Program-made: the position numbers and the translations under genes
Notes under the pieces: generated by a model
Seen by the model: the letters and a program-made list of their open reading frames with translations, nothing else
The model's database searches: none
What the model was told of the DNA's origin: nothing
Shown here: piece by piece, positions 17,665 through 27,208 of the stretch
How the letters are laid out: each line of letters opens with the position of its first letter
How positions within the stretch are numbered: the first letter of the stretch is position 1
Assembly (NCBI RefSeq): GCF_002933855.1
Contig: NZ_BFAQ01000011.1
Location: forward strand, 61,442 to 125,441
Direction: 5' to 3'
DNA: 64,000 bases
Source of the DNA: Vibrio penaeicida
GTDB lineage: Bacteria > Pseudomonadota > Gammaproteobacteria > Enterobacterales > Vibrionaceae

Positions 17665-18060
17665 ATGACTATTTCGTTTGATAAAGCTTTAGGGATACAC
17701 CAGCACACTGTTGGCTTACGTGAGCGCAATGCTGAGGTGATTTCCACCAACATCGCACAAGCGAACACTCCTGGCTTTAAAGCGAAGGGCATGGATTTCG
17801 ACAAGGCGCTTACAGCGGCAAAGTCGGGGGCAAGCTTTGGTCTTTCTCGTACCGATGGTCGGCACATTCATGCCTCTACTGATATTGCAGGGGATACTCT
17901 GTATCGATTACCAACACAACCGGACACGGGTGACGGCAATACCGTTGATGTGGATTTGGAACGTAACTTGTTTATGCAAAACCAAATTCGCCATCAAGCT
18001 TCACTGGATTTCTTAGGCAGTAAGTTTAAGAACCTAACTAAAGCCTTAAAAGGGGAGTAA
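17665..18060 (+). CDS. flgB: FlgB, proximal rod protein
   Basis: Rod subunit joining the MS-ring/export gate to the drive shaft, exported by the flagellar type III system. The 131-residue protein has the N-terminal rod motif (RERNAEVISTNIAQANTPGFKAKG) and the C-terminal amphipathic helix. The ATG follows AGAGGCAAGAT. It is the first gene of the flgBCDE operon, 4 bp before flgC. Confidence 0.96.
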   Translation: MTISFDKALGIHQHTVGLRERNAEVISTNIAQANTPGFKAKGMDFDKALTAAKSGASFGLSRTDGRHIHASTDIAGDTLYRLPTQPDTGDGNTVDVDLERNLFMQNQIRHQASLDFLGSKFKNLTKALKGE

Positions 18061-18064
18061 GTAG

Positions 18065-18481
18065 ATGAGCTTATTTAATGTATTCAATGTGACTGGATCT
18101 GCCATGAGCGCTGAGTCAGTTCGTCTAAATACCACCTCTAGTAACCTAGCAAATGCAAACAGCGTAAGTAGCTCTGCTGAAGAAACTTACAAAGCGCGCC
18201 ATGCTGTGTTTGGGGCTGAGTTAAACAAAGCGAAGTATAACCGCGACCACAATGTTCCTGTGAAGGTAATGGGCATCATTGAAAGTGATAAACCACTTGA
18301 TGCTGAGTACAACCCTGAGCACCCACTGGCAAACGACGAAGGCTACATCTTTAAGTCGAATGTTAATGTGATGGAAGAAATGGCTAATATGATTTCTGCT
18401 TCTCGTGCGTATCAAACAAACGTGCAAGTTGCAGATGCAAGCAAACAAATGCTGCTGCGTACGCTGCAGATGGGTCAATAG
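18065..18481 (+). CDS. flgC: FlgC, proximal rod protein
   Basis: The 138-residue rod subunit has MSAESVRLNTTSSNLANANS at its N-terminal part and the C-terminal NVNVMEEMANMISASRAYQTN pattern shared by rod and hook proteins. It is 4 bp downstream of flgB and 18 bp upstream of flgD. Confidence 0.97.
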   Translation: MSLFNVFNVTGSAMSAESVRLNTTSSNLANANSVSSSAEETYKARHAVFGAELNKAKYNRDHNVPVKVMGIIESDKPLDAEYNPEHPLANDEGYIFKSNVNVMEEMANMISASRAYQTNVQVADASKQMLLRTLQMGQ

Positions 18482-18499
18482 GGATAAGGAGGTAACGTA

Positions 18500-19207
18500 A
18501 TGGCCGGAATCAACAATGTTGGTCAGAGCGGCTTGTCCTATGTTGATCAGCTTAAGAGCCTGCAAGAGCAGAATAAGCCTGAAAAAGTAACGGGACAAAA
18601 CGATCTTAACCAAGAAGATTTTCTTTCGTTGCTCACCAAGCAACTTGCTCAACAGGATCCTTTTAAGCCGGTCAGCAATGACCAGATGATTGCGCAAATG
18701 GCTTCATTTGCGACCGTCGATGGTATCGGGAAGATGAACAATCAGTTCGAAAGTCTGAATTCATCCATGACGTCTAACCAAGCGTTGCAAGCATCGTCGC
18801 TGGTTGGTCGTGATGTATTAGTCCCCGGTGCCGCAGGCATTAAACCTGATAACGCTGGCATGTCTGCCATGGTTAAGGTGCCTCAAGCGCTGGACAACAT
18901 GTTTGTTCGCATTGAGAACGCACAAGGGCAACTTGTTCGTACCCTTGACGTAGGTGCAAAACCTGCCGGTGATAGTAAGGTTGAATGGGACGGGTTAGAT
19001 GAAAACGGTAATCCATTGCCGGGTGGCAAATACAGCGTGAAAGCGGGTGGTTTGCTAGACGGGGAGTCGCGTGAATTTGAAGTATCAACTTACGCAAACG
19101 TGAACAGCGTGCTCCTTGGTAAAGGCGATGGGAATGTACTACTCAATCTGGCTGGCTTTGAATCGCCAGTTCGACTAGCTGAAGTACTAGAAGTTGGAAA
19201 AGCGTAA
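18500..19207 (+). CDS. flgD: FlgD, hook capping protein
   Basis: Scaffold that caps the growing hook and is later discarded. The 235-residue protein has LNQEDFLSLLTKQLAQQDPF in the conserved N-terminal domain, then Tudor/FnIII-like domains with the FLG-D hallmark WDGLDENGNPLPGGKYSV. A strong AAGGAGG site lies before the ATG. It is third in the flgBCDE operon. Confidence 0.97.
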   Translation: MAGINNVGQSGLSYVDQLKSLQEQNKPEKVTGQNDLNQEDFLSLLTKQLAQQDPFKPVSNDQMIAQMASFATVDGIGKMNNQFESLNSSMTSNQALQASSLVGRDVLVPGAAGIKPDNAGMSAMVKVPQALDNMFVRIENAQGQLVRTLDVGAKPAGDSKVEWDGLDENGNPLPGGKYSVKAGGLLDGESREFEVSTYANVNSVLLGKGDGNVLLNLAGFESPVRLAEVLEVGKA

Positions 19208-19235
19208 AGCGCTAGCTAGATAGGAGAATTTTGGA

Positions 19236-20540
19236 ATGTCTTATATTGCTTTAAGCGGGTTATCCGCAGCTCAACTGGACTTGAACACAACCAGTAACAA
19301 CATTGCGAACGCCAACTCATACGGATTTAAAGAGTCTCGTGCTGAATTTGGCGACGTTTACTCAAACTCAATTTTCACCAATGCTAAAACAGCAACGGGT
19401 GGTGGTGCTCAGGCACAAAAAGTCGCACAGCAGTTCCATGAGGGTTCTAGTATTTATACGAATAACCCAATGGACTTACGAATTTCTGGTACTGGCTTCT
19501 TTGCGGTATCGAAAGATCGTTTAGAACCACAATTGAACGAATTAACTCGTAATGGTGCTTTTCACCTCAACAAAGATAACTACATGGTGACTTCTAACGA
19601 AGAATACCTATTAGGTTATCAGGTGAATCCAGATACTGGTGAGGTTGCGTCTTACGAGCCACAGCCATTAAACATTCCAGCAGAATTCGGTCGTCCTAAA
19701 CCGACAGAAAATATCGAACTAGGCGTTAATGTGCCTGCAAATGGTGAATTGAAAGATCCAGCATTGTTCGATATTACGGATCCGACGACTTATAACCGTT
19801 CCACATCTTCGACTATTTATGACTCTATGGGTCAGTCATATAAGATGACGACTTACTACTTGAAAGACGCGAATCAACCAAACACTTGGCACTCGTACTA
19901 TACGATGACCGATGGCGATGGTGAAAAACCTCTTAACATTCAAGGTGGTGATGCGACTTCTCCGACTGGTCACGTGGGTCACACCATTAGGTTCAACAAT
20001 GATGGTACGTTAGCAAGTATCAATAACGGGACAAAAGTTGTTTCTGAACCGTTAGGAACTGGCGCAGTACCTATTAACCTAAATGGTGCGGATGTAAACC
20101 AACAAATCGAGTTTAACCAGCTTGGGGCAACCCAATATGCAGCTCCATTTGAATTGAATAAATTCAATGAAGATGGTGCTACAACGGGCTTTTTGTCTAA
20201 AATTGATTTTGATGAATACGGTAGCGTCATGGGTACTTATTCAAACGGTGAAGCGGTAACGTTAGGGCGTGTTGCGCTTGTACGTGTACCGAATGAGCAA
20301 GGTTTGGATAAGAAAGGCGGTACTCAGTGGAATTCAACTCAATTATCTGGCGATAAGATTTGGGGTGAATCGAACAAAGGTTCATTTGGTTCGGTAACCA
20401 GCGGTACTCTAGAGCAGTCGAACATCGATATGACTCAGGAGCTGGTGGATCTGATTTCAGCTCAGCGTAACTTCCAAGCGAACTCACGTTCACTAGAGGT
20501 ACACAATGGTCTGCAACAGAACATCCTTCAAATTCGATAA
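19236..20540 (+). CDS. flgE: FlgE, flagellar hook protein
   Basis: The 434-residue hook subunit has the N-terminal SGLSAAQLDLNTTSNNIANA motif and C-terminal NIDMTQELVDLISAQRNFQA. The central region forms the exposed hook domains. It is last in flgBCDE, 28 bp after flgD behind a TAGGAGAATTTT ribosome binding site. Confidence 0.97.
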   Translation: MSYIALSGLSAAQLDLNTTSNNIANANSYGFKESRAEFGDVYSNSIFTNAKTATGGGAQAQKVAQQFHEGSSIYTNNPMDLRISGTGFFAVSKDRLEPQLNELTRNGAFHLNKDNYMVTSNEEYLLGYQVNPDTGEVASYEPQPLNIPAEFGRPKPTENIELGVNVPANGELKDPALFDITDPTTYNRSTSSTIYDSMGQSYKMTTYYLKDANQPNTWHSYYTMTDGDGEKPLNIQGGDATSPTGHVGHTIRFNNDGTLASINNGTKVVSEPLGTGAVPINLNGADVNQQIEFNQLGATQYAAPFELNKFNEDGATTGFLSKIDFDEYGSVMGTYSNGEAVTLGRVALVRVPNEQGLDKKGGTQWNSTQLSGDKIWGESNKGSFGSVTSGTLEQSNIDMTQELVDLISAQRNFQANSRSLEVHNGLQQNILQIR

Positions 20541-20557
20541 CATCTTCAATCATCTGT

Positions 20558-20586
20558 CATTGCCGCTTCATGCGGCAATGCTTGTT
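20558..20586 (+). terminator. Hairpin after flgE, likely terminator
   Basis: CATTGCCGC at 20558-20566 pairs with GCGGCAATG at 20572-20580. The T-run after it is interrupted, so read-through into flgF is possible. Confidence 0.65.
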
Positions 20587-20670
20587 TGCTCTGCCGGATC
20601 TTTTCCGCTTCTACCAATCTATTCTATTCTCTTTTCTATATAAACCATTAAATATCAACTACATAAAAAT

Positions 20671-20686
20671 TGGCATGATGTTTGCT
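20671..20686 (+). promoter_or_regulatory. Sigma-54 promoter of flgFGHIJ
   Basis: TGGCATGATGTTTGCT fits TGGCA(C/T)-N5-TTGC(A/T), 35 bp before the flgF ATG. Confidence 0.9.
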
Positions 20687-20720
20687 TTTTAGCTTTCATA
20701 GACTTTTATGGGAGCACACC

Positions 20721-21470
20721 ATGGATCGTTCACTGTTTCTCGCGATGAGCGGGGCAAAACAAAATATGCAGGCAATGCAGCTAAAAGCCAATAACTTGGC
20801 TAACGTCAGCACGACAGGCTTTCGCGCCGATTTGGCACAAGCTCGCTCTATGCAAGCGTACGGAGATGGCTTGCCAACCCGAGTGTTCAGCATGACGGAA
20901 CGCCCAGGACAAAGCTTTGCCCAAGGCAGTGTGATAACAACAGGGCGTGATCTGGATGTGACCATAGAAGGCAATGGCTGGATTGCCGTGATGGATAAAA
21001 CGGGTAAAGAAGGTTTAACCCGTAACGGCAATCTACATATCGACCAAACCGGGTTACTGACCAACAGCTCTGGCCATCTTGTTTTGGGTGAGACGGGGGC
21101 ACCGATAACTTTGCCAATTCCATTGAGTAAAGTCGAAATCGGTCGAGATGGCACGATTTCTGTGATTCCCCAAGGTGCTCCAGCAGATGCGATTGAAGCC
21201 GTCGATAGAATCAAATTAACCAACACGGATAACCGTTCTTTATATAAAGACACAAATGGACTTTTCCGTGGAAAAAATGACAACAATGAATACGAAGCTG
21301 ATGCGAACATCAAAATCATGACTGGGGCTGTTGAAGGCAGCAACGTAAGTGCAGTAGGCGAGATGACCAGTTTGATTGACTTACAACGCCAATTTGAAAT
21401 GCAAGTCAAAATGATGAGTACGGCAGAAGATATGGACAAAGCGTCTGATTCTCTGTTGCGTTCCAGCTAA
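20721..21470 (+). CDS. flgF: FlgF, rod protein
   Basis: The 249-residue proximal rod subunit starts MDRSLFLAMSGAKQNMQAMQ, continues with KANNLANVSTTGF and ends with GEMTSLIDLQRQFEMQVKMM. I chose the ATG at 20721 after GGGAGCACACC. An in-frame start at 20682 lies inside the -12 element of the sigma-54 promoter and cannot be used from it. It is first in the flgFGHIJ operon. Confidence 0.96.
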   Translation: MDRSLFLAMSGAKQNMQAMQLKANNLANVSTTGFRADLAQARSMQAYGDGLPTRVFSMTERPGQSFAQGSVITTGRDLDVTIEGNGWIAVMDKTGKEGLTRNGNLHIDQTGLLTNSSGHLVLGETGAPITLPIPLSKVEIGRDGTISVIPQGAPADAIEAVDRIKLTNTDNRSLYKDTNGLFRGKNDNNEYEADANIKIMTGAVEGSNVSAVGEMTSLIDLQRQFEMQVKMMSTAEDMDKASDSLLRSS

Positions 21471-21492
21471 CCGTTAGAGTGAGGATTTAGTT

Positions 21493-22281
21493 ATGCATCC
21501 AGCATTATGGGTAAGTAAAACAGGTTTAGATGCTCAACAAACGAATATCTCGACCATTTCGAATAACTTGGCAAACGCCTCAACGGTTGGTTACAAGAAG
21601 AGCCGCGCGGTTTTTGAAGATCTTTTCTACCAAAATATCAACCAGCCCGGTGGTCAGTCATCTCAGAATACTGAATTACCCTCTGGTTTGATGCTTGGCG
21701 CTGGCTCAAAAGTCGTTGCTACGCAAAAAGTACACACCAATGGTAATGCACAAACCACAAGTAACGCGTTGGATCTCATGGTTGAAGGCGATGGATTTTT
21801 CCAAATCTTATTACCTGACGGCAACATAGGCTACAGCCGAAATGGGCAATTTACGCTTGATGGTGAAGGCGCTGTCGTAACATCCGGATCAGGGTATCGA
21901 TTAGAGCCTGAAATTGTTATTCCAGATAACGCAATCTCCATTACCGTAGGTAACGATGGTGAAGTCTCCGTTCGAGTTCGTGGTCAGCAAAACAACCAAG
22001 TGGTTGGTCAGATTACAACAGTTGATTTCATCAACCCTGGCGGATTAGAGCCTATTGGTCAGAACCTTTACCTACCGACAGGCGCTAGTGGCGACCCTCA
22101 AGAAGGTGTACCGGGTTTGGAAGGTTTGGGTTCGATTCGTCAATCTATGCTGGAAACGTCAAACGTGAATGTAACCGAAGAGCTTGTGAATATGATTGAA
22201 GCTCAGCGTGTGTATGAAATGAATTCCAAGGTAATTTCATCTGTCGATAAGATGATGAGCTTTGTGAACCAACAATTGTAA
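21493..22281 (+). CDS. flgG: FlgG, distal rod protein
   Basis: The 262-residue distal rod subunit ([20 protein letters not shown]) has [20 protein letters not shown], a [12 protein letters not shown] stretch and the C-terminal [20 protein letters not shown]. Its length matches Escherichia coli FlgG. It is 22 bp after flgF. Confidence 0.97.
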   Translation: MHPALWVSKTGLDAQQTNISTISNNLANASTVGYKKSRAVFEDLFYQNINQPGGQSSQNTELPSGLMLGAGSKVVATQKVHTNGNAQTTSNALDLMVEGDGFFQILLPDGNIGYSRNGQFTLDGEGAVVTSGSGYRLEPEIVIPDNAISITVGNDGEVSVRVRGQQNNQVVGQITTVDFINPGGLEPIGQNLYLPTGASGDPQEGVPGLEGLGSIRQSMLETSNVNVTEELVNMIEAQRVYEMNSKVISSVDKMMSFVNQQL

Positions 22282-22294
22282 TAAGGTGGCTGTC

Positions 22295-23071
22295 ATGATG
22301 CGTTTACTATTGGTTTTTCTAACTTTGGTGATGGCAGGCTGTACGTCCATGCAAAAGCCGGATGGTACAGATCCAGATGCAGGTACAACCGTTGTCGATG
22401 CGATCGAAGGCGATAAGTCTAATGACGGTGGCGGCGGTATTGTTGACACATTACGTGGCAGAACTGATCCAGTTGCCGGCGATCCGGCTTGGGCTCCTAT
22501 TCACCCTAAGCAAAAACCAGCGCATTACGCGACAGCAACAGGGTCATTGTTTAACACACAGCATACCCAGAACCTTTATGACGACAGCAAACCTCACGGG
22601 GTGGGCGATATTGTCACTGTGAATTTGGCGGAGAATACCAAAGCCGCGAAAAGTGCAGATGCCGATCTGAGTAAGTCAAACGACGCGTCTATGGATCCGT
22701 TAAACGTCGGTGGACAAGAACTAAAGATTCAGGATTATAATTTTTCTTACGAATTGAGTAATGAGAACAAATTTAAAGGCAATGCGTCTGCAAACCAATC
22801 CAACAGTATTAGTGGTTCCATTACCGTGGAAGTAATCGAAGTGTTGGCGAATGGTAATCTGATTATTCGCGGCGAGAAATGGCTAACTCTAAATACCGGG
22901 GATGAATACATCCGCTTGAGCGGCACAATTCGACCGGATGACATAGATTTTGACAACACGATTGCTTCGACTCGTATTTCAAATGCACGAATTCAGTATT
23001 CAGGCACTGGAAATCAACAAGATATGCAAGAGCCTGGATTCTTGGCACGATTCTTTAATGTATCTCTGTAA
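22295..23071 (+). CDS. flgH: FlgH, L-ring lipoprotein
   Basis: Outer-membrane bushing of the flagellum. From the ATG at 22295 the precursor has 258 residues with lipobox VMAGC at Cys16. The C-terminal part has the conserved [20 protein letters not shown] and [18 protein letters not shown]. An upstream GTG at 22286 lies inside the AAGGTGG ribosome binding site, so I reject it. The N-terminal region carries a gapped Asp/Gly-rich linker before the conserved domain. Confidence 0.95.
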   Translation: MMRLLLVFLTLVMAGCTSMQKPDGTDPDAGTTVVDAIEGDKSNDGGGGIVDTLRGRTDPVAGDPAWAPIHPKQKPAHYATATGSLFNTQHTQNLYDDSKPHGVGDIVTVNLAENTKAAKSADADLSKSNDASMDPLNVGGQELKIQDYNFSYELSNENKFKGNASANQSNSISGSITVEVIEVLANGNLIIRGEKWLTLNTGDEYIRLSGTIRPDDIDFDNTIASTRISNARIQYSGTGNQQDMQEPGFLARFFNVSL

Positions 23072-23096
23072 GTGAGAGAATTGTCGGAGTTTTGAC

Positions 23097-24194
23097 ATGT
23101 TAAAGAAATGGGCAGTAGTAGTAGCGGGTTTGATGATGCTGGCAGTCAGTTCAGCTCAAGCAGCGCGAATTAAGGATGTGGCTAAAGTTGCTGGGGTACG
23201 TAGCAACCAATTGGTTGGTTACGGCTTGGTAACGGGTTTACCAGGCACGGGGGAGTCCACGCCTTTTACTGATCAAAGCTTTAATGCGATGCTTCAAAAC
23301 TTCGGCATCCAATTACCACCGGGTACTAAACCCAAAACCAAGAACGTTGCAGCGGTTATCGTGACTGCGGAGCTTCCAGCGTTCTCAAAGCAAGGGCAGC
23401 AAGTCGATGTGACCGTATCATCGATTGGTGCAGCAAAAAGCCTTCGAGGCGGAACACTTTTGCAAACCTTCTTAAAAGGTTTGGATGGTGAAGTTTACGC
23501 TGTAGCACAAGGTAACTTAGTGGTTAGTGGATTTAGTGCGACAGGGGCTGATGGGTCCAAAATCGTTGGTAATAACCCAACCGTGGGTATCATTTCTAGT
23601 GGAGCAACGGTTGAACGTGAAGTGCCAAACCCATTTAGCCGGGGTGATTACATTACCTTTAACCTTTTGGAGTCTGACTTCACGACTGCCCAACGTATGG
23701 CGGATGCGGTCAATAATTTCCTTGGTCCACAAATGGCACAAGCGATTGACGCTACGTCTGTAAAAGTACGGGCACCGCGAGAAGTGAGCCAACGAGTGGC
23801 CTTCTTATCTGCTGTTGAAAACGTTGAATTTAACCCCGCTGACGGTTCCGCAAAAATCATTGTTAACTCTCGAACAGGCACCATTGTTGTCGGCAAACAC
23901 GTCCGGTTAAAGCCTGCCGCAGTGACTCATGGTGGTATGACCGTAGCGATTAAAGAAAACCTCAATGTAAGCCAACCTAATGCATTGGGTGGTGGGAATA
24001 CCGTTGTCGTGCCAGATACTGATATTGAAGTGTCAGAGCAGTCTGGCAAGATGTTTAAGTTTGAGCCGGGCCTCACGCTAGATGACCTTGTGAGAGCGGT
24101 GAACGAAGTTGGCGCTGCGCCTTCTGATTTAATGGCTATCTTGCAAGCGTTAAAGCAAGCCGGTGCCATTGAAGGTCAGCTGATTATCATCTAG
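23097..24194 (+). CDS. flgI: FlgI, P-ring protein
   Basis: Periplasmic P-ring subunit around the distal rod. The 365-residue precursor has a signal peptide ending SSAQA (about residue 22), then [20 protein letters not shown], the family hallmark, and a C-terminal [20 protein letters not shown] stretch. It follows flgH by 25 bp. Its assembly depends on FlgA. Confidence 0.97.
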   Translation: MLKKWAVVVAGLMMLAVSSAQAARIKDVAKVAGVRSNQLVGYGLVTGLPGTGESTPFTDQSFNAMLQNFGIQLPPGTKPKTKNVAAVIVTAELPAFSKQGQQVDVTVSSIGAAKSLRGGTLLQTFLKGLDGEVYAVAQGNLVVSGFSATGADGSKIVGNNPTVGIISSGATVEREVPNPFSRGDYITFNLLESDFTTAQRMADAVNNFLGPQMAQAIDATSVKVRAPREVSQRVAFLSAVENVEFNPADGSAKIIVNSRTGTIVVGKHVRLKPAAVTHGGMTVAIKENLNVSQPNALGGGNTVVVPDTDIEVSEQSGKMFKFEPGLTLDDLVRAVNEVGAAPSDLMAILQALKQAGAIEGQLIII

Positions 24195-24200
24195 GAGAGC

Positions 24201-25115
24201 ATGATGGTTAAGAATCCTAACGATATAGGCTTTATTCACGATATTGCATCTCTAGATAAACTTCGTCAGGGAGCGGTGGGTGCAGGAACCGATGAAGAAA
24301 AGCAAGCGGCGTTAAAAACAGCGGCAAAGCAGTTTGAGTCAATCTTTACATCCATGCTTTTTAAATCAATGCGTGATGCGAATACGACATTTGAATCTGA
24401 TTTAATGAAAAGCCAAAATCAAGATTTTTATCGTCAAATGCTTGATGAACAAATGGCAAGTGAAATGAGTGATTCTGGCTCACTTGGTCTTGCCGATATG
24501 ATTGTTGCTCAATTGAGCGCTGGGGCTGGTGAAGACCAATCTGAAATTGCTATGAGAAATGCAGCAATGGATACATCACTTCGCCTGCCAGTGGACTCAG
24601 ATAAAGTTCGCGAAGTAACAGCAACACGTGCCGTGAGTGAATCGGCATTTGATAGCCCGCAACAGTTCGTTGATAAATTGAAACCTTATGCTGATAGAGC
24701 AGCACGAGCTCTGGGCGTTGATGCTTCAGTCATTATTGCACAAGCGGCACTAGAAACGGGTTGGGGGCAAAAAGTTGTGAAGAATTCTCTAGGATCCAGC
24801 AACAACTTATTCAATATCAAAGCCGATAAACGTTGGGATGGCGGTAAAGTCGCAACTCAAACTCTCGAAGTTTATGATGGTGTACCCGTGAAAGAGAAAG
24901 CGGACTTCCGTTCTTACTCTTCTTATCAAGACAGCTTTAATGATTACGTACGTTTCTTGAATGATAATCCTCGCTACCAGACAGCACTTCAACATGAAGG
25001 GGATAACAAAGCGTTTATTCATGGTATTCATAAAGCGGGATATGCTACCGACCCGAACTACGCTGATAAGGTTCTAAGAGTGAAAGCTCAAGTCGATGAT
25101 ATTCTGAGTGATTGA
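24201..25115 (+). CDS. flgJ: FlgJ, rod cap and peptidoglycan hydrolase
   Basis: Bifunctional 304-residue protein. Residues 1-110 form the rod-scaffolding domain (KTAAKQFESIFTSMLFKSMR), and residues 155-300 form a glucosaminidase domain with the catalytic glutamate in AQAALETGWGQK and a C-terminal SYQDSFNDYVRFLNDNPRY. It opens the cell wall for the growing rod. It follows flgI by 6 bp and ends the operon. Confidence 0.96.
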   Translation: MMVKNPNDIGFIHDIASLDKLRQGAVGAGTDEEKQAALKTAAKQFESIFTSMLFKSMRDANTTFESDLMKSQNQDFYRQMLDEQMASEMSDSGSLGLADMIVAQLSAGAGEDQSEIAMRNAAMDTSLRLPVDSDKVREVTATRAVSESAFDSPQQFVDKLKPYADRAARALGVDASVIIAQAALETGWGQKVVKNSLGSSNNLFNIKADKRWDGGKVATQTLEVYDGVPVKEKADFRSYSSYQDSFNDYVRFLNDNPRYQTALQHEGDNKAFIHGIHKAGYATDPNYADKVLRVKAQVDDILSD

Positions 25116-25123
25116 CCAATTTT

Positions 25124-25151
25124 AAGCTGCACTATTTGTGCAGCTTTTTAC
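25124..25151 (+). terminator. Terminator of flgFGHIJ
   Basis: AAGCTGCAC at 25124-25132 pairs with GTGCAGCTT at 25138-25146, followed by TTT. Confidence 0.85.
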
Positions 25152-25232
25152 TTTAACCCCGCGATAATTCCCCTTTGAATGACCCTACTCTTAACACACG
25201 TAGCGTTCTTAGCAATATGTAGGATGTGCACG

Positions 25233-25248
25233 TGGCATACATATTGCA
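25233..25248 (+). promoter_or_regulatory. Sigma-54 promoter of flgKL
   Basis: TGGCATACATATTGCA matches the -24/-12 consensus with correct spacing, about 70 bp before the flgK ATG. Confidence 0.9.
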
Positions 25249-25316
25249 TTAACATTGTTACATGGTTATGCAGTAGCGATTTTACTGAATCTAAGTAATT
25301 CTTTTTTGGGGGCATT

Positions 25317-27197
25317 ATGTCATCGGATCTACTTAATGTAGGTACACAAAGCGTCTTGACAGCTCAGCGGCAACTAAACACCACCGGTCACAACATTTCC
25401 AATGCGAATACCGAGGGTTACAACCGCCAGTCTGTGATGCAAGCTGTTAATGCCCCTAAGCAATATGGGGGGCAAACCTATGGCATGGGTGTTCATGTGG
25501 AAAATGTTCGCCGCTCTTGGGATCAATTTGCCGTCAATGAGCTCAATCTCACCACGACAGAATTTGCTAATAAACTGGATACCGAAGAAAGCTTGGATAA
25601 CATTACCAACATGCTGTCTTCAGTGGCTTCAAAGAAAATCCCAGAAAACATCAACGAATGGTTTGATTCGTTAAAAACGCTGGCGGATTCACCCAACGAC
25701 ATGGGTGCTAGAAAAGTACTGTTAGAAAAATCGCAACTGATCACACAAAACTTAAATCACTTCCATTCAGTCGTGCGTACAGAAAAAGAAAACATCAACA
25801 AGAAGATGCAAAATGCCGTTGAGCATATGAACTCATTGGCCATTGAAATTCGCGATGTACATCGTTTAATGATGCGTACGCCGGGACCACATAACGACTT
25901 CCGAGACGAACATGAGCGTCTGATTAATGAGTTGGCTCAATACACCAAAGTAACGGTAACCCCTCGTAAAAACAACGAAGGTTTTAACGTACATATTGGC
26001 AATGGACACACTTTGGTCTCTGGGACAGAAGCGAGTCAGTTAACTCTTTTACCGGGTCAACCCGATCCACAACAGCTTCGTATTGGAATGGTTGAGGGGA
26101 AAGGGGTAAAAGCCATTAAGCATGATGGTTTAAACGGTAAGCTGTCGGCGTTTTTAAAAGCTCGCGATGAATCCATTCCTAATGTCATGAGTGAACTTGG
26201 ACGTATTGCTACGGCTATGTCTTTCGGCGTCAATAAGCTTCAATCACAAGGTTTAGACTTACGTGGTGACATAGGTAAAAACGTATTTACAGATGTTAAC
26301 TCTGCTGAAATGTTGAAGTCACGTGTGATTACTTCGACAGATTCAAAAGCCGATATCGGTGTTTATATTGAAGATATTTCTCAGCTCAGTAGTGGCGAAT
26401 ATTCGGTTAAATACGATGGTTCTAGTTATCGTGTAACGAAACCAAGCGGTGAGAGTATTACCGTTTCCGGTAGCGTATTTGCTAATGGTTTTATTTTGGA
26501 TGGCATGAGAATCAATGTAAATAATGCGCCAGAAGATGGAGAGCGTTTTCTCATTCGCCCCACCGAAAGTTCAGCCTCTTTAATCAAGGTGGAAATGAAC
26601 GATCCTGCCAAAATTGCCGCTCAAAGTTACGAAAGTTCTTACACTGATGCGCTGGGCACTGCCAAATTCAATATTCTTCAAGCAGGTAATCTAAGAGAGT
26701 TTCAAATCGTTGTTTCTCCAACTGGTGATCAGTTTGCCGTATTGGATATGCAAGGGCAGGTGGTAATGCAACCTCAAGCTTATCCTCCGTCTGGTCCTGT
26801 TACCGTCGATGGAACAATATTCGAATTGACGGGTGGGGCAAATGCAAACGACAAATTTGCGGCAAATCTTGTCCCTTCTGAAGGCGACAACGGCAACTTG
26901 CTTAAAATGCAGAATATCCAAACGGATAAGGTGATGAATGATGGCAACACAACAGTATTGGGTATTTATAAGGACCTAAATACTGATGTCGGTTTGAAAA
27001 CATCCACCGCCACGCGACTTGCTGATATTGCCAAACTAGAAAATGAAGCGGCAAAAGAACGTATTGCTTCCATCTCAGGGGTTAACTTAGATGAAGAAGC
27101 AGCAAACATGATGAAGTTTCAACAAGCTTACATGGCATCTTCGCGAATCATGCAAACAGCGAATGATACGTTTAACACTATTTTGGCACTGAGATAG
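25317..27197 (+). CDS. flgK: FlgK, hook-filament junction protein 1
   Basis: The 626-residue junction protein exported with FlgN help. It starts MSSDLLNVGTQSVLTAQRQL, continues NTTGHNISNANTEGYNRQSV, and ends with NLDEEAANMMKFQQAYMASS, the canonical ends of FlgK. The ATG follows TTTTGGGGGCATT. flgL starts 11 bp after its stop. Confidence 0.97.
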   Translation: MSSDLLNVGTQSVLTAQRQLNTTGHNISNANTEGYNRQSVMQAVNAPKQYGGQTYGMGVHVENVRRSWDQFAVNELNLTTTEFANKLDTEESLDNITNMLSSVASKKIPENINEWFDSLKTLADSPNDMGARKVLLEKSQLITQNLNHFHSVVRTEKENINKKMQNAVEHMNSLAIEIRDVHRLMMRTPGPHNDFRDEHERLINELAQYTKVTVTPRKNNEGFNVHIGNGHTLVSGTEASQLTLLPGQPDPQQLRIGMVEGKGVKAIKHDGLNGKLSAFLKARDESIPNVMSELGRIATAMSFGVNKLQSQGLDLRGDIGKNVFTDVNSAEMLKSRVITSTDSKADIGVYIEDISQLSSGEYSVKYDGSSYRVTKPSGESITVSGSVFANGFILDGMRINVNNAPEDGERFLIRPTESSASLIKVEMNDPAKIAAQSYESSYTDALGTAKFNILQAGNLREFQIVVSPTGDQFAVLDMQGQVVMQPQAYPPSGPVTVDGTIFELTGGANANDKFAANLVPSEGDNGNLLKMQNIQTDKVMNDGNTTVLGIYKDLNTDVGLKTSTATRLADIAKLENEAAKERIASISGVNLDEEAANMMKFQQAYMASSRIMQTANDTFNTILALR

Positions 27198-27208
27198 GAG
27201 GAAGCTAG

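Noticed and set aside
20696..21439. A 247-codon minus-strand ORF opposite flgF
   Set aside because: Antisense shadow of a conserved rod gene; composition follows the codon bias of flgF in reverse.
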